DNA of 64,000 nt from Parashewanella sp965200795 (GTDB lineage: Bacteria > Pseudomonadota > Gammaproteobacteria > Enterobacterales > Shewanellaceae), in the NCBI GenBank assembly GCA_965200795.1, contig CBDAVB010000003.1:248001-312000 (forward strand). The letters are read 5' to 3'. Made by a program: the position numbers and the translations under genes. Under the pieces are notes generated by a model that saw nothing but the letters and a program-made list of their open reading frames with translations, did not search any database and was not told the origin of the DNA. How positions within the stretch are numbered: position 1 is the first letter of the stretch; every line of letters begins with the position of its first letter. Shown one piece after another: positions 17,597 to 26,058 of this stretch.

Positions 17597-18782
17597 CCCG
17601 GTGCCAATGGCTCAGTTTTGGCTGATGCATGATAACCAGTAATGCCGCAGGTACGACAAAGCAGGCTAAAGCAATCGCGTCCGGCGCTGAGAGGGATGTC
17701 TGCTGAATCAGGCCGCAAATGAGGGCCGCGCCGCTCATCTGAATAAAACCCAGCAAAGCGGTGGCGGTACCGGCCCGGCCGCCAAAAGCCGCTAACGCCA
17801 TACTGGTGGCCGGCCCCAGCAATAACGCAAAGCCGCAGCACAGAAGAATCATCGGCGTCATAAAGGCGTATTCCGGCCCGATCAGGTCTGACAAAGCCGG
17901 CTTCTGTAACAGCTCGGTCAGCAGCGCCGTTGTTAAAAACAGGCTGAAAGCTAACTTAACGGTAACATGGCCGCCCAGTTTTTTATTGATCGCCGGCGCG
18001 GTAAAACAAGCGATGATATTAATTAACGCATTAAAACCAAAAAGGAGGCTAAAGCTTAATTCAGAAATACCGAGATGACCGATTAACCATACCGGTGAGT
18101 AAGACACATAACATAAAATAGCGGCCATGGCGCTCATGCAGCTGACGGCATAAAACAAAAAATGCGCTTCTTTAAGCACGGGTAAAAAACGCTGCGGATG
18201 ATACAACCTGCCGTGACTGACGGTTTCTTCAGGTTTGGTTTCTGAGAATCGTAACGATACGGTGATTAATATAACCACGGCAAACACGGTCATGAGGATA
18301 AAGTTTGAGCGCCAGCCAAATTGCATCGCCAGTAAACCGCCTAAACTCGGCGCTAAGGCCGGGATCACACAAATCGCCCCGTTGAGATAACTGTAAATTC
18401 TGGCGCTTTGCCTGGACGTAAAACAATCTCTTACCGCGCTAAACGCCACAACCGACGTTGAGCAAGCGGCCAGCCCTTGTAAAACTCTGGCCAGCAGTAA
18501 AAGGTGAAATTCAAAAGCCGCGGCGGCTAGCAGGCTGCTCAAGCCGTAAAGAAACACGCCGAATAAGGCCACAGGTTTGCGACCGAAGCGATCCGCCAAA
18601 GGACCGATTAAAATCTGCCCCAGACCCATCGCGAATAAGAAGACCGCTAACGTGGACTGGATCTGGCTGTCGGTAATTGAGAACTCCCGCGCCATTACCG
18701 GCATCGAAGGTAAATAAATATCAATGGCTAACGGGCTCAGCAATACCAGAAGCATTAAAACAGGCAGCGAGGTTTCGCGCAT
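17589..18782 (-). CDS. Bcr/CflA-family multidrug efflux transporter (MFS)
   Basis: 397 residues with 12 hydrophobic segments. N-terminal LLSPLAIDIYLPSMPVMAREF is the hallmark of the Bcr/CflA drug-resistance group. The loop motif GPLADRFGRKPVALFG (MFS motif A) and the motif C-like glycine-rich helix (ALAPSLGGLLAMQFGWRS) are present. Proton-driven export of drugs such as bicyclomycin or chloramphenicol is known for relatives; the substrate here is not determinable. Transcribed alone, convergent with glnG. Confidence 0.85.
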   Translation of the reverse strand: MRETSLPVLMLLVLLSPLAIDIYLPSMPVMAREFSITDSQIQSTLAVFLFAMGLGQILIGPLADRFGRKPVALFGVFLYGLSSLLAAAAFEFHLLLLARVLQGLAACSTSVVAFSAVRDCFTSRQSARIYSYLNGAICVIPALAPSLGGLLAMQFGWRSNFILMTVFAVVILITVSLRFSETKPEETVSHGRLYHPQRFLPVLKEAHFLFYAVSCMSAMAAILCYVSYSPVWLIGHLGISELSFSLLFGFNALINIIACFTAPAINKKLGGHVTVKLAFSLFLTTALLTELLQKPALSDLIGPEYAFMTPMILLCCGFALLLGPATSMALAAFGGRAGTATALLGFIQMSGAALICGLIQQTSLSAPDAIALACFVVPAALLVIMHQPKLSHWHRVN

Positions 18783-18918
18783 ATCTTTCCTTAGAAAACA
18801 GCAGTGCGAAACAAAAACTTGTCCGCGAGTGAGATTAAAATAAGTTATACAGGGTTAAAAGAGGCTATTCTCTGGTTTATCCTGTTAAAAGAGCGGGCTA
18901 TTCTAGCGAAAAATCCAC

Positions 18919-19539
18919 GTGAGTGAAATTAAAATTTCTGAGCCGGACGACGAATTACGGCGGCTGCTTAAAAACATATCCGCCTGTCAGATTTGCGCCG
19001 GCGTGTTACCCCATGAGCCGAGACCGGTACTGGAGGTCAGCCGCCGGGCCCGTATTTTAATCGCGGGTCAGGCGCCGGGACGCAAAGTCCATGAAACAGG
19101 TATTCCTTTTAATGACGCCAGCGGCAGACGCCTGCGAGAATGGCTGGGCGTGACTGATCGGCAGTTTTATGACCCGGACTTATTCGCCGTCATTGCGATG
19201 GGCTTTTGTTTTCCCGGTACCGGTAAACAAGGGGATTTACCGCCCAGACCGGAATGCGCCGCGCGCTGGCGGGCACAATTACTGCGTTTACTGCCCGGTA
19301 TCGAACTGACGGTTGTGATCGGGCGATACGCTCAAAGCTATCATTTTAACGATAAGAAAATGTCCGTGACCGAACGCGTCAGAAACTGGCGGCATTATTG
19401 GCCGAACCGGATTCCGCTGCCGCATCCGAGCCCGAGAAACCGCCTCTGGCTGACGCGCAATCCCTGGTTTGAATCTGAGTTAGTACCTGAGATGCGACGG
19501 CAAATTCAAAAACATTTACCGCACGCGGGAACCCGATAA
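18919..19539 (+). CDS. uracil-DNA glycosylase family protein
   Basis: A 206-residue protein starting at GTG. It has a UDG-superfamily fold: CQICAG near residue 20, motif 1 LIAGQAPGRKVHETGIPF (GQAPG in place of the GExPG of family 4/5 UDGs), FPGTGKQGDLPPRPEC in the middle, and motif 2 HPSPRN near residue 178. Only two of the cysteines usual for the Fe-S cluster of family 4 are seen, so it is probably a family-6-like or uncharacterised subgroup. Role in base excision repair is inferred. It lies between the divergent MFS gene and ompR. Confidence 0.75.
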   Translation: MSEIKISEPDDELRRLLKNISACQICAGVLPHEPRPVLEVSRRARILIAGQAPGRKVHETGIPFNDASGRRLREWLGVTDRQFYDPDLFAVIAMGFCFPGTGKQGDLPPRPECAARWRAQLLRLLPGIELTVVIGRYAQSYHFNDKKMSVTERVRNWRHYWPNRIPLPHPSPRNRLWLTRNPWFESELVPEMRRQIQKHLPHAGTR

Positions 19540-19677
19540 GAATTTCGTTACAATTTTTTCGCTGATTTGCTCCGTTACGGCGCTGATTCTTTGACTTATC
19601 CGGTTCAAATTCGCCGGGAAAACGGTATATTAACAGGCGTTAATCGGCAAACGGCCGCGTCAGTGAAGGGAAATTTC

Positions 19678-20400
19678 ATGAATCAAGAGACCTCAAAAAT
19701 TTTAGTCGTTGATGACGATATGCGCTTAAGAGCGCTGTTGGAGCGCTATCTTGTTGAACAGGGGTTTCATGTTCGCGGCGCCGCCGGTTCAGAGCAGATG
19801 GATCGCTTATTAGAGCGTGAGAATTTTCATCTTATGGTATTGGATTTAATGCTGCCCGGTGAGGACGGATTATCCATCTGCCGCCGTTTACGTCAGCAGA
19901 AAAATCAAATCCCGATCGTGATGTTAACCGCCAAGGGGGATGAGGTGGACCGCATTACCGGTCTTGAGCTGGGCGCTGACGATTACCTGCCTAAACCATT
20001 CAATCCCAGAGAACTGCTTGCCAGAATTAACGCCGTCATGCGCCGCCGGACTCAGGAAGTGCCGGGGGCGCCGTCTCAGCAAGAAGAAACCATCAGCTTC
20101 GGCCGGTTTAAGCTCGAACTCGCCACCCGGGTGATGTATGACAACGACAAGGCTGTCAGCCTGACAAGCGGTGAGTTCGCGGTACTGAAAGTGTTAGTGA
20201 CTCACCCGAGAGAGCCGTTATCACGGGATAAACTGATGAATCTGGCCCGCGGCCGGGATTATTCAGCGCTGGAGCGCTCCATTGACGTGCAGGTGTCCCG
20301 CTTACGCCGCTTGATTGAGCAAGACGCGGCAAATCCGAGGTATATTCAGACCGTCTGGGGACTGGGTTATGTCTTTGTGCCTGACGGCTCCGCGCGGTAG
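19678..20400 (+). CDS. ompR: response regulator OmpR
   Basis: 240 residues from the ATG at 19678, which has AAGGGAAA 5-6 nt upstream; a longer in-frame TTG start at 19567 is unlikely. Receiver domain: ILVVDDDMRLRALL, phospho-Asp in VLDLMLPGEDG, KPFNPRE. A winged-helix DNA-binding domain follows: LTSGEFAVLKVLVTHPREPLSRDKL ... VSRLRRLIEQD ... YIQTVWGLGYVFVPDG. Osmotic and envelope-related regulator of porins. Forms an operon with envZ, 9 bp downstream. Confidence 0.93.
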   Translation: MNQETSKILVVDDDMRLRALLERYLVEQGFHVRGAAGSEQMDRLLERENFHLMVLDLMLPGEDGLSICRRLRQQKNQIPIVMLTAKGDEVDRITGLELGADDYLPKPFNPRELLARINAVMRRRTQEVPGAPSQQEETISFGRFKLELATRVMYDNDKAVSLTSGEFAVLKVLVTHPREPLSRDKLMNLARGRDYSALERSIDVQVSRLRRLIEQDAANPRYIQTVWGLGYVFVPDGSAR

Positions 20401-20409
20401 CTTACGTTC

Positions 20410-21735
20410 TTGAGCGGCAAACCGGGTAAACGGCGCGGCTTATTTCCCCGCAGCGCCTTCAGTCAGACCGTACTCCTGATAGGCAGCCTGCTGCTTATCA
20501 ATCAGCTGGTGTCATACTGGACGGTAGCCGTGTATTTCATCAAACCCAGCTACGGGCAGATCAACGAGCTCATCGCGCGCCAGGTGAAATTATTGTTTGT
20601 TGATGAAATCGAAATCGGCCGCCGGCATTTAACCCTTGTCGACGCGTTAAACGCTAAAGTGCGTGATGACGGCATGCGGGTCTACAGCCGGAAACAGGCT
20701 CGTGAAGCGGGCGTGGATGACGCCACTTATTACGGCTTCTGGTCGTCGGAGATGTCGGATTATTTAGGCGGTGACGCTGAAGTCCGGGTGACGCAGGCGC
20801 GGCGTCTGCGGATATGGATACGCCCGCCGCAAGCCCCGTCCGTTTGGATAAAGGTCACGTTAAACAGCGGCATTAATGAAGATCTGCTTTCGCCGCTGAC
20901 GCTTTATTTATTGGTGATCGGCGCTCTGAGTGTTATCGGCGGCTGGATGTTCGCCAGAAAACAAAATAAGCCGTTAAAACGCCTGCAAAAAGCCGCGATT
21001 TCAGTATCTAAGGGTCATTTCCCTGAGTCCCTGCCGCCGGAAGGGTCGACCGAGCTGGTGGAGGTGACCAATGCCTTTAACCGCATGTCATCAGGCATGA
21101 AGCAGCTTGAGCAGGACCGGGCGCTGCTGATGGCTGGGATTTCACACGACTTGCGCACGCCGCTGACTCGTATCCGCCTGGCCTCGGAAATGATGGTTAA
21201 GGAGGATGAATACCTCAAAGAAGGCATCATTAATGATATTGAGGATATGGACGCCATTATCAATCAATTTATCGCTTACATTCGGCAGGATCAGCTGGAG
21301 CCGCCGCAGCTGACTTCCGTTAACCGCCTGCTGACGGAAGCGGCCGGCGCCGAAATCCACCGGGGCGTTACCATTGAGCTGGAATTAGGCAATTGCCCTG
21401 ATATACCGCTTAAGGCCGTATCCGTTAAACGGGTTATCAGCAACTTGGTGGAAAACGCCTGCCGTTACGGCAACGGCTGGATCAAAATTCGTTCCTATTC
21501 AAACAAGAACGCCGTGTGTTTTTGTATTGAGGATAACGGGCCCGGTATCGCGCCGGAGCAGATTGAAACCGTATTTCAGCCGTTTATTCAAGGTGACAGC
21601 GCCAGAGGCAGCCTTGGTTCCGGCTTAGGCTTAGCCATTATCAAACGGATTGTTGAGGGTCATTCAGGTAAGATCACCCTGTCCAATCGGGAGCGGGGCG
21701 GATTAGTCGCCCGAGTCGAGTTACCGAAAGAATAA
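20410..21735 (+). CDS. envZ: osmosensor histidine kinase EnvZ
   Basis: 441 residues from TTG, with two transmembrane helices (~18-38 and ~160-182) around a periplasmic sensor. A HAMP segment follows (KPLKRLQKAAISVSKGHFPESLPPEG), then H-box GISHDLRTPLTRIRLASEM with the phospho-His, and ATP-binding N, G1 and G2 motifs (LVENACRYG, DNGPGIAPEQ, GSGLGLAI). The H-box is that of E. coli EnvZ. The TTG lacks a clear Shine-Dalgarno, suggesting coupling to ompR translation. Confidence 0.92.
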   Translation: MSGKPGKRRGLFPRSAFSQTVLLIGSLLLINQLVSYWTVAVYFIKPSYGQINELIARQVKLLFVDEIEIGRRHLTLVDALNAKVRDDGMRVYSRKQAREAGVDDATYYGFWSSEMSDYLGGDAEVRVTQARRLRIWIRPPQAPSVWIKVTLNSGINEDLLSPLTLYLLVIGALSVIGGWMFARKQNKPLKRLQKAAISVSKGHFPESLPPEGSTELVEVTNAFNRMSSGMKQLEQDRALLMAGISHDLRTPLTRIRLASEMMVKEDEYLKEGIINDIEDMDAIINQFIAYIRQDQLEPPQLTSVNRLLTEAAGAEIHRGVTIELELGNCPDIPLKAVSVKRVISNLVENACRYGNGWIKIRSYSNKNAVCFCIEDNGPGIAPEQIETVFQPFIQGDSARGSLGSGLGLAIIKRIVEGHSGKITLSNRERGGLVARVELPKE

Positions 21736-21746
21736 AAGCAATTAAT

Positions 21747-21938
21747 TTGTCAGATTCAACAGAAATGGACGTTGTTATAAAAACCATTCAAATCATCGTC
21801 ATCGTTACTATGACGGCCGCGCTTTTTTATCAAGGCCGGTTAAGAAAGCAATCATTGAAGCGGCTTGATTATGTGAAAACACACCCTAAGTTACCGGAAA
21901 GCCGGCAGTATGTCCCGATGAGCGGCCGGAAACCTTAA
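21747..21938 (+). CDS. small single-pass membrane protein
   Basis: 63 residues from TTG (or 57 from the ATG at 21765), 11 bp after envZ. It has one hydrophobic helix (IKTIQIIVIVTMTAALFYQ) followed by a basic, hydrophilic tail. I do not recognise it. Position and codon content make it plausible as a third gene of the ompR-envZ transcript, but a chance frame cannot be excluded. Confidence 0.4.
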   Translation: MSDSTEMDVVIKTIQIIVIVTMTAALFYQGRLRKQSLKRLDYVKTHPKLPESRQYVPMSGRKP

Positions 21939-22280
21939 AACGGGCATTTTCAGAAACCGAGACCTTGTTTAATAAATTTTCCGTTTGCAGATAGCCCAAT
22001 TTTTTGCTGTTAATGTTAAACGGCTCAGATACCGTAAAACTTATAGCCGGGTACTTAACTCCGTATCTTTTTATGTGTTCATTTAAGTAAAAGTAACACT
22101 TAACCTTCAGCTTTGTACTTTTTTATTTTTTTCAGTTACCTACTTTTATTTGCTTAATGTTTTTATGTGGTTAATTGAATTTTCTCCCCGGAACAGCGCG
22201 TGTGATTCAAATAAATCTACAGTGGAGCTGCTTTTTAACCTAAACTCAAGAGACGGGTAATTTAACGAAACGGGTGTTAA
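21939..22280. other. intergenic region before thioesterase gene
   Basis: 342 bp, AT-rich, with no gene or clear repeat. It presumably contains the promoter of the downstream gene. Confidence 0.4.
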
Positions 22281-22763
22281 ATGGAAGGTAAAAAGCGTGA
22301 GTTAAGTTTGAGGTTCCTTGCTGAGCCGTCGGACGTGAATTTTGGCGGCAAAGTTCATGGCGGCGCGGTAATGAAGTGGATTGATTTAGCCGCTTATGCT
22401 TGCGCAGCTCAATGGAGCGGAAAATATTGTATTACGGCTTATGCCGGAGGTATCAGGTTTGTAGAGCCTATTCATGTCGGCAATATGATCGAAGTAAACG
22501 CTAAGGTTCTGTATACAGGCAGAACTTCAATGCACATTGGTATAGACGTTCGGGCCGGTGATCCCAAAGAAACAGAAAAATATTTAAAAACCCATTGTCT
22601 GATTATTATGGTTGCGGTGAACGGAAACGGAAAGCCCACTCCTGTGCCGGAATGGGAACCTCAAACAGAACGTGATATCCATCTTCGTGAATCTGCGATT
22701 CGACTTATGGAAATGCGTAAATGTATTGGCGAGGAAATGGAATCCTTCGTGCATGAAGCTTAA
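22281..22763 (+). CDS. acyl-CoA thioesterase (hotdog fold, YciA-like)
   Basis: 160 residues. The hotdog signature NFGGKVHGGAVMKWIDLAAYA contains the catalytic Asp region of YciA/BACH-type acyl-CoA hydrolases. It is followed by the typical strands RFVEPIHVGNMIEVNAKVLYTGRTSMHIGIDV. These enzymes hydrolyse acyl-CoA to free acid and CoA in the cytoplasm. The exact chain length is unknown. Monocistronic, followed by 300 bp of non-coding DNA. Confidence 0.85.
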   Translation: MEGKKRELSLRFLAEPSDVNFGGKVHGGAVMKWIDLAAYACAAQWSGKYCITAYAGGIRFVEPIHVGNMIEVNAKVLYTGRTSMHIGIDVRAGDPKETEKYLKTHCLIIMVAVNGNGKPTPVPEWEPQTERDIHLRESAIRLMEMRKCIGEEMESFVHEA

Positions 22764-23072
22764 GTCCTGCATTTCCCGGTATTCCGTCCAGTTGCATTTG
22801 AGCTTTTCAGCGGTTCGGTCATATGCGAGGCAGATTCGTGCGGTCGCAGCTATTCCGCGTCAATCAAATCTGACGCAGCCGGATGCGCTTTGCGAATCCC
22901 CCTCCGGGCTCAGGGCAATCGGACGGAGTACTGGAATAAAGCCGTTGTTGGCGTCCTTAAGCGCAGATAAAATTGCCGGCATAAAAAACTGTCGTTACTC
23001 CGTTTCCGATACAAGGCTTGGATAACAGTTAGTAGTTTGTTCTACTGGCTGTTACTAGTGTAGTGCATCAAA
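22764..23072. other. non-coding stretch before IS66 remnant
   Basis: No gene seen. It ends with an imperfect inverted repeat (TAACAGTTAGTAG at 23023-23035, near-complement at 23041-23053, 11 of 13 paired) that could act as a terminator for the thioesterase gene or mark an element edge. Confidence 0.4.
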
Positions 23073-23165
23073 TTAATCTGTGATATTTAATGCCTTTCTT
23101 GCTCTCTCGACTTTTTCCGTAATAACATCGGCTGATTTTGTCCGGACAAAAGGTTCACATCCGTC
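23073..23165 (-). pseudogene. IS630-type transposase, C-terminal scrap
   Basis: The minus strand reads CEPFVRTKSADVITEKVERA and a stop at 23073-23075. This resembles the extreme C-terminus of IS630-family transposases (PFxWTKSADxIxxKxxRA). It abuts the truncated IS66 gene at about 23165, so it marks a junction between two elements. Confidence 0.45.
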
Positions 23166-24388
23166 ATTGTGCGCCTCTATATAATTCTAAAGGCAATGGC
23201 AAAACAGGTGGTCAAAAAGGTCATTCGGGTACTACGCTCAAACAAATTGATAAGCCTGATATCGTTGAAGTACTGAAACTCGACAAGCGCAAACTTCCCA
23301 AAGGAAATTACAAAGAAATTGGCGTTGAAAAGCGTCAGGTCTTTGATATCGAATTCAAAACCATCGTTACAGAGTATCAGGCTCAAATATTAGAAGATGA
23401 ACAAGGTAATCGCTATACGGCTGAGTTCCCCGGGCAAGTCACACAGTCGGTGCAATACGGTGAAGGCGTTAAAGCTCATGCCGTTTATTTATCACAATAT
23501 CAGCTCTTGCCTTATGACAGGATCAGAGAATACTTTGCCGACCAGCTTCCGATTAGCTCAGGAACACTGGTTAATTTCAATACTCAAGCGACTAAGCTGG
23601 TCAAAGAATCGGGCGCACTTGATGTAATAAAATCCCGGCTTTGCGGCTCATCTGTACTTCATGCCGATGAGACAGGCATGAACGTCAATGGCAGCAAACA
23701 TTGGCTGCATACAGCCTCTGCGACTCAGTGGACATATTTCACTTGTCATAAGAAAAGAGGTAAGGAAGCGACAGATGCAGCGGGTGTTTTACCGAATTAC
23801 CAAGGTGTGTTAGTTCACGACCATTGGAAACCTTACTTCAAATATGACTGCTTACACGGGCTTTGTAATTCACACCACGTTAGGGAGCTGGAGTTTGCTT
23901 CAGATAAAGAAGACCAGGCTTGGGCGAAGAAGCTTCAGGAGTTGCTTTTTGATATTCACAAAGAAGTTGAAGATTCAGGCGGACGGCTCGGTTATCAGAG
24001 AGCTAAGGCCAGGCTCAAAGAGTATCGCCGAATTATAAAAGAAGGTGAAATTGAATGCCCAGCCCCACCAAAAGAAAAAGGAAAACGGGGTCGGGTCAAA
24101 AAAAGTAAAAGCAGAAACCTACTGGAACGGCTAAGGGATTACGAGAAAGAGGTTCTGAGGTTTATGATTAATCCTGATGTGCCATTTACCAACAATCTAG
24201 CTGAAAATGACATCAGGATGACCAAAGTTCATCAGAAAATATCCGGCTGCTTTAGGAGTATAGAAGGCGCAGAAAACTTCTGTGCTATACGAAGTTATAT
24301 TTCGAGTTGCAGAAAGCAAGATATAACTGCTTCAACTGCGCTAAACCTGTTATTTAGCGGGCATTTGCCAGATATTTTTGTTCAGTGA
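23166..24388 (+). pseudogene. IS66-family transposase (TnpC), N-terminus lost
   Basis: The frame covers about 405 residues of an IS66 transposase: GGQKGHSG (basic zinc-finger-adjacent region), LPISSGTLVNFN, the DDE catalytic motifs VLHADETGMNV and VLVHDHWKPYF, and a C-terminal NNLAENDIRMTKVHQKISGCFRS. Typical TnpC has ~510 residues; the first ~90 (leucine zipper and zinc finger) are missing because another transposase scrap joins at 23165. A TTG at 23138 opens the frame but lies in foreign sequence. No TnpA or TnpB genes are nearby, so the element is immobile on its own. Confidence 0.8.
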
Positions 24389-24532
24389 GCTGAATAGTTA
24401 CGCCTAAGTTTTATTCAATCAGTTTTGTTAATGCTATTAGACGTATTATTTATTAGTTAATCTAATGATTTTGTTTCCTATATGCTCAAAATGGAATAAA
24501 AACAGTAATATAAATAAATATAATGAGTACCT
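24389..24532. other. short gap with left copy of att-like repeat
   Basis: Contains the repeat at 24451-24481; otherwise AT-rich without a gene. Confidence 0.4.
24451..24481. repeat. att-like direct repeat, left copy
   Basis: TATTAGTTAATCTAAT followed by GATTTTG and TTTCCTAT. The first half is an imperfect palindrome, ATTAG-5 nt-CTAAT, like the crossover core of a tyrosine-recombinase site. The partner at 24912-24941 has the same order with one base gap. Confidence 0.5.
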
Positions 24533-24892
24533 TTACTTTGTTGCTAAAAAACGAGATAGGTTTTGGTGAAAATCTGCTCGCTTTAAAACTCCATTGAATT
24601 GAGAAAGTACTTCTAATTTCTTTGATGAGTTTTGGTTATTTTCAGTATAAAACGATGCCACTAACTGCTTTGTTTTAAGTGCAGTGATCTTAAATGGAAC
24701 TTCTTTTAATACAACATTGAAAGAAGTTCCTCTCTTATATAACAGTTTTATGTCATTTTTTTTTGTGCTCAAAAGAGCAGAAACTTCATTTAGGCTTACA
24801 GCTTTTAGTGAAGGTGTCGGTGTTGCCAAGGCGGGGACTCCTGAGACGACTTTTCCCCATAGTGTACTCCTACCGTTCCGTTCAATCTCCAT
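24533..24892 (-). CDS. unrecognised 119-residue protein inside a repeat-flanked unit
   Basis: I do not recognise it. The ATG-initiated frame is Lys/Ser/Leu-rich and basic, with no signal peptide or membrane helix (MEIERNGRSTLWGK ... QNLSRFLATK). It is bracketed by two ~31-bp direct repeats (24451-24481 and 24912-24941) and followed, on the other strand, by a tyrosine recombinase gene. Size and setting recall small third components of multi-gene recombinase systems (for example the ~125-residue TnpC of Tn554), but no sequence motif supports that. Chance frame is possible. Confidence 0.4.
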   Translation of the reverse strand: MEIERNGRSTLWGKVVSGVPALATPTPSLKAVSLNEVSALLSTKKNDIKLLYKRGTSFNVVLKEVPFKITALKTKQLVASFYTENNQNSSKKLEVLSQFNGVLKRADFHQNLSRFLATK

Positions 24893-24911
24893 TTAATTAA
24901 TCATATTTAAT

Positions 24912-24941
24912 TATTAGTTATTCTAATATCTGGTTTCCTAT
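24912..24941. repeat. att-like direct repeat, right copy
   Basis: TATTAGTTATTCTAAT, then ATCTGG and TTTCCTAT. It matches the left copy in 15 of the first 16 bases and in the final TTTCCTAT. ATTAG and CTAAT form the inverted arms around a 5-nt spacer. Confidence 0.5.
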
Positions 24942-25039
24942 CGCATACATATAAGTAGGTGTTTCTTCGTAATATTTGTAGCTTTATGTTTTGGTTTAGA
25001 TAATGTTGTGACATTATAAGCGCAATTTTAACTAGCGAA

Positions 25040-25771
25040 ATGCGCCCATATATGGAAGGTAGACCACTATCACATTCAGAGTTCTATGATGATTTACTCA
25101 AAAAGAATTTTGGTAGAAATGATGAATTCAAGTACCGAAATAAGCTGATAATTTTGTTAGCGGGAATAGTTGGCCTGAGAGAGTTAGAGCTAACCTTAGT
25201 AACAATCGATACCTTTATTTCTCCTACTGGTGAACTGAAAGAGTTCATAGTGTTACCAGAAACTGTCACTCGTGACGGTTTTGAACGTCCAATCGTTGTT
25301 AGCCACTCTGAAGTAAAGCAAGCGCTAGAAGACTATTTTAGCTGGATGCATAAAAATGGCATAAGCCGATATCCACACAAGCATTACTTAGGATTTGATC
25401 CTAACGCCCCTCTGCTTGTAAGCGATGATTTAAAACCATTTAAAGTACAGAGTAGAGGGAAGTCAATCAGTCCTTATTCTATGAATAAGAAGCTAAATAG
25501 CCTTATTGTTAATTCGGGCTTATGGACTTCTGGAGTTAGAAGAATATCGTTAGTTCGTACCAGTGTTATTGAAGGTTATCGTTCTGGTATGAGTACAAGT
25601 GATTTGATGTGTGTCACAGGCTTTGGTGAAGAATCAATAAAGTCTATTTTGACAATGGATTATACGCAGTACAGCCCTGTTTCAGACTGGTTTGAACAAC
25701 GTAGAAACAGAAAAGCTAAAAGACTGGAATCGTTTAAAAAACGAAGAAAATATATGCTCTGTTTAGATTAA
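25040..25771 (+). CDS. atypical tyrosine recombinase/integrase
   Basis: 243 residues from ATG. The body resembles the catalytic domain of tyrosine recombinases: FKYRNKLIILLAGIVGLRELELTLV places the arginine of GLRELEL at catalytic Arg I. A second block, VRRISLVRTSVIEGYRSGMSTSDLM, has Ser where the HxxR histidine is usual, and TMDYTQYSP offers candidate nucleophilic tyrosines. The N-terminal SAM-like arm domain is very short, as in partner recombinases of multi-component systems. It lies beside a repeat-flanked small ORF and shares an upstream 21-nt sequence with the recombinase remnant at 430-1126. A substituted His could lower activity. Confidence 0.6.
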   Translation: MRPYMEGRPLSHSEFYDDLLKKNFGRNDEFKYRNKLIILLAGIVGLRELELTLVTIDTFISPTGELKEFIVLPETVTRDGFERPIVVSHSEVKQALEDYFSWMHKNGISRYPHKHYLGFDPNAPLLVSDDLKPFKVQSRGKSISPYSMNKKLNSLIVNSGLWTSGVRRISLVRTSVIEGYRSGMSTSDLMCVTGFGEESIKSILTMDYTQYSPVSDWFEQRRNRKAKRLESFKKRRKYMLCLD

Positions 25772-25832
25772 CATCCTTGCGGAAAAAGTTTAATATCTTA
25801 CGGTATATCCATGTTTCTTGAAGGAATAAAGT

Positions 25833-26058
25833 TTGTTCGATTGGAAAATTAAACTTGGTGTCAGTATATCTTTGTCTTTGTTTTTAGCTTCTATTGTTGC
25901 ATTCGTTTCTGCTTGGTTTTCTCCTACACCAGAGGATGCCATGACGATGGTGGTTTCAGTGATGAAATATCGGTTTAGCTTACTATTTTTTGTGTTTGCT
26001 ATATCAATTGGCACCGCCACATGGAAATACTATTCAGGCAAATTGAATAGATTTTATT
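25833..26058 (+). CDS. small two-helix membrane protein, 3' end cut by ISL3
   Basis: Starts at TTG with AAGGA 7-8 nt upstream. It encodes two hydrophobic helices (SISLSLFLASIVAFVSAWF and FSLLFFVFAISIGTATWKYY) separated by a short acidic loop, and then runs into the ISL3 end at 26059, which supplies a stop at 26073-26075. Not recognised. It follows the recombinase gene on the same strand by 60 bp and may belong to the same mobile element. Confidence 0.5.

Noticed and set aside
22672..23025. Plus-strand ORF of 117 residues overlapping the thioesterase
   Set aside because: It overlaps the end of the hotdog gene in another frame, and its product has no coherent pattern.
24533..25771. Tn554-type or strand-biased integrative element (SE) with three components
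   Set aside because: Gene sizes are suggestive but no motif of TnpB/TnpC or of SE genes could be confirmed; a complete set is not present.
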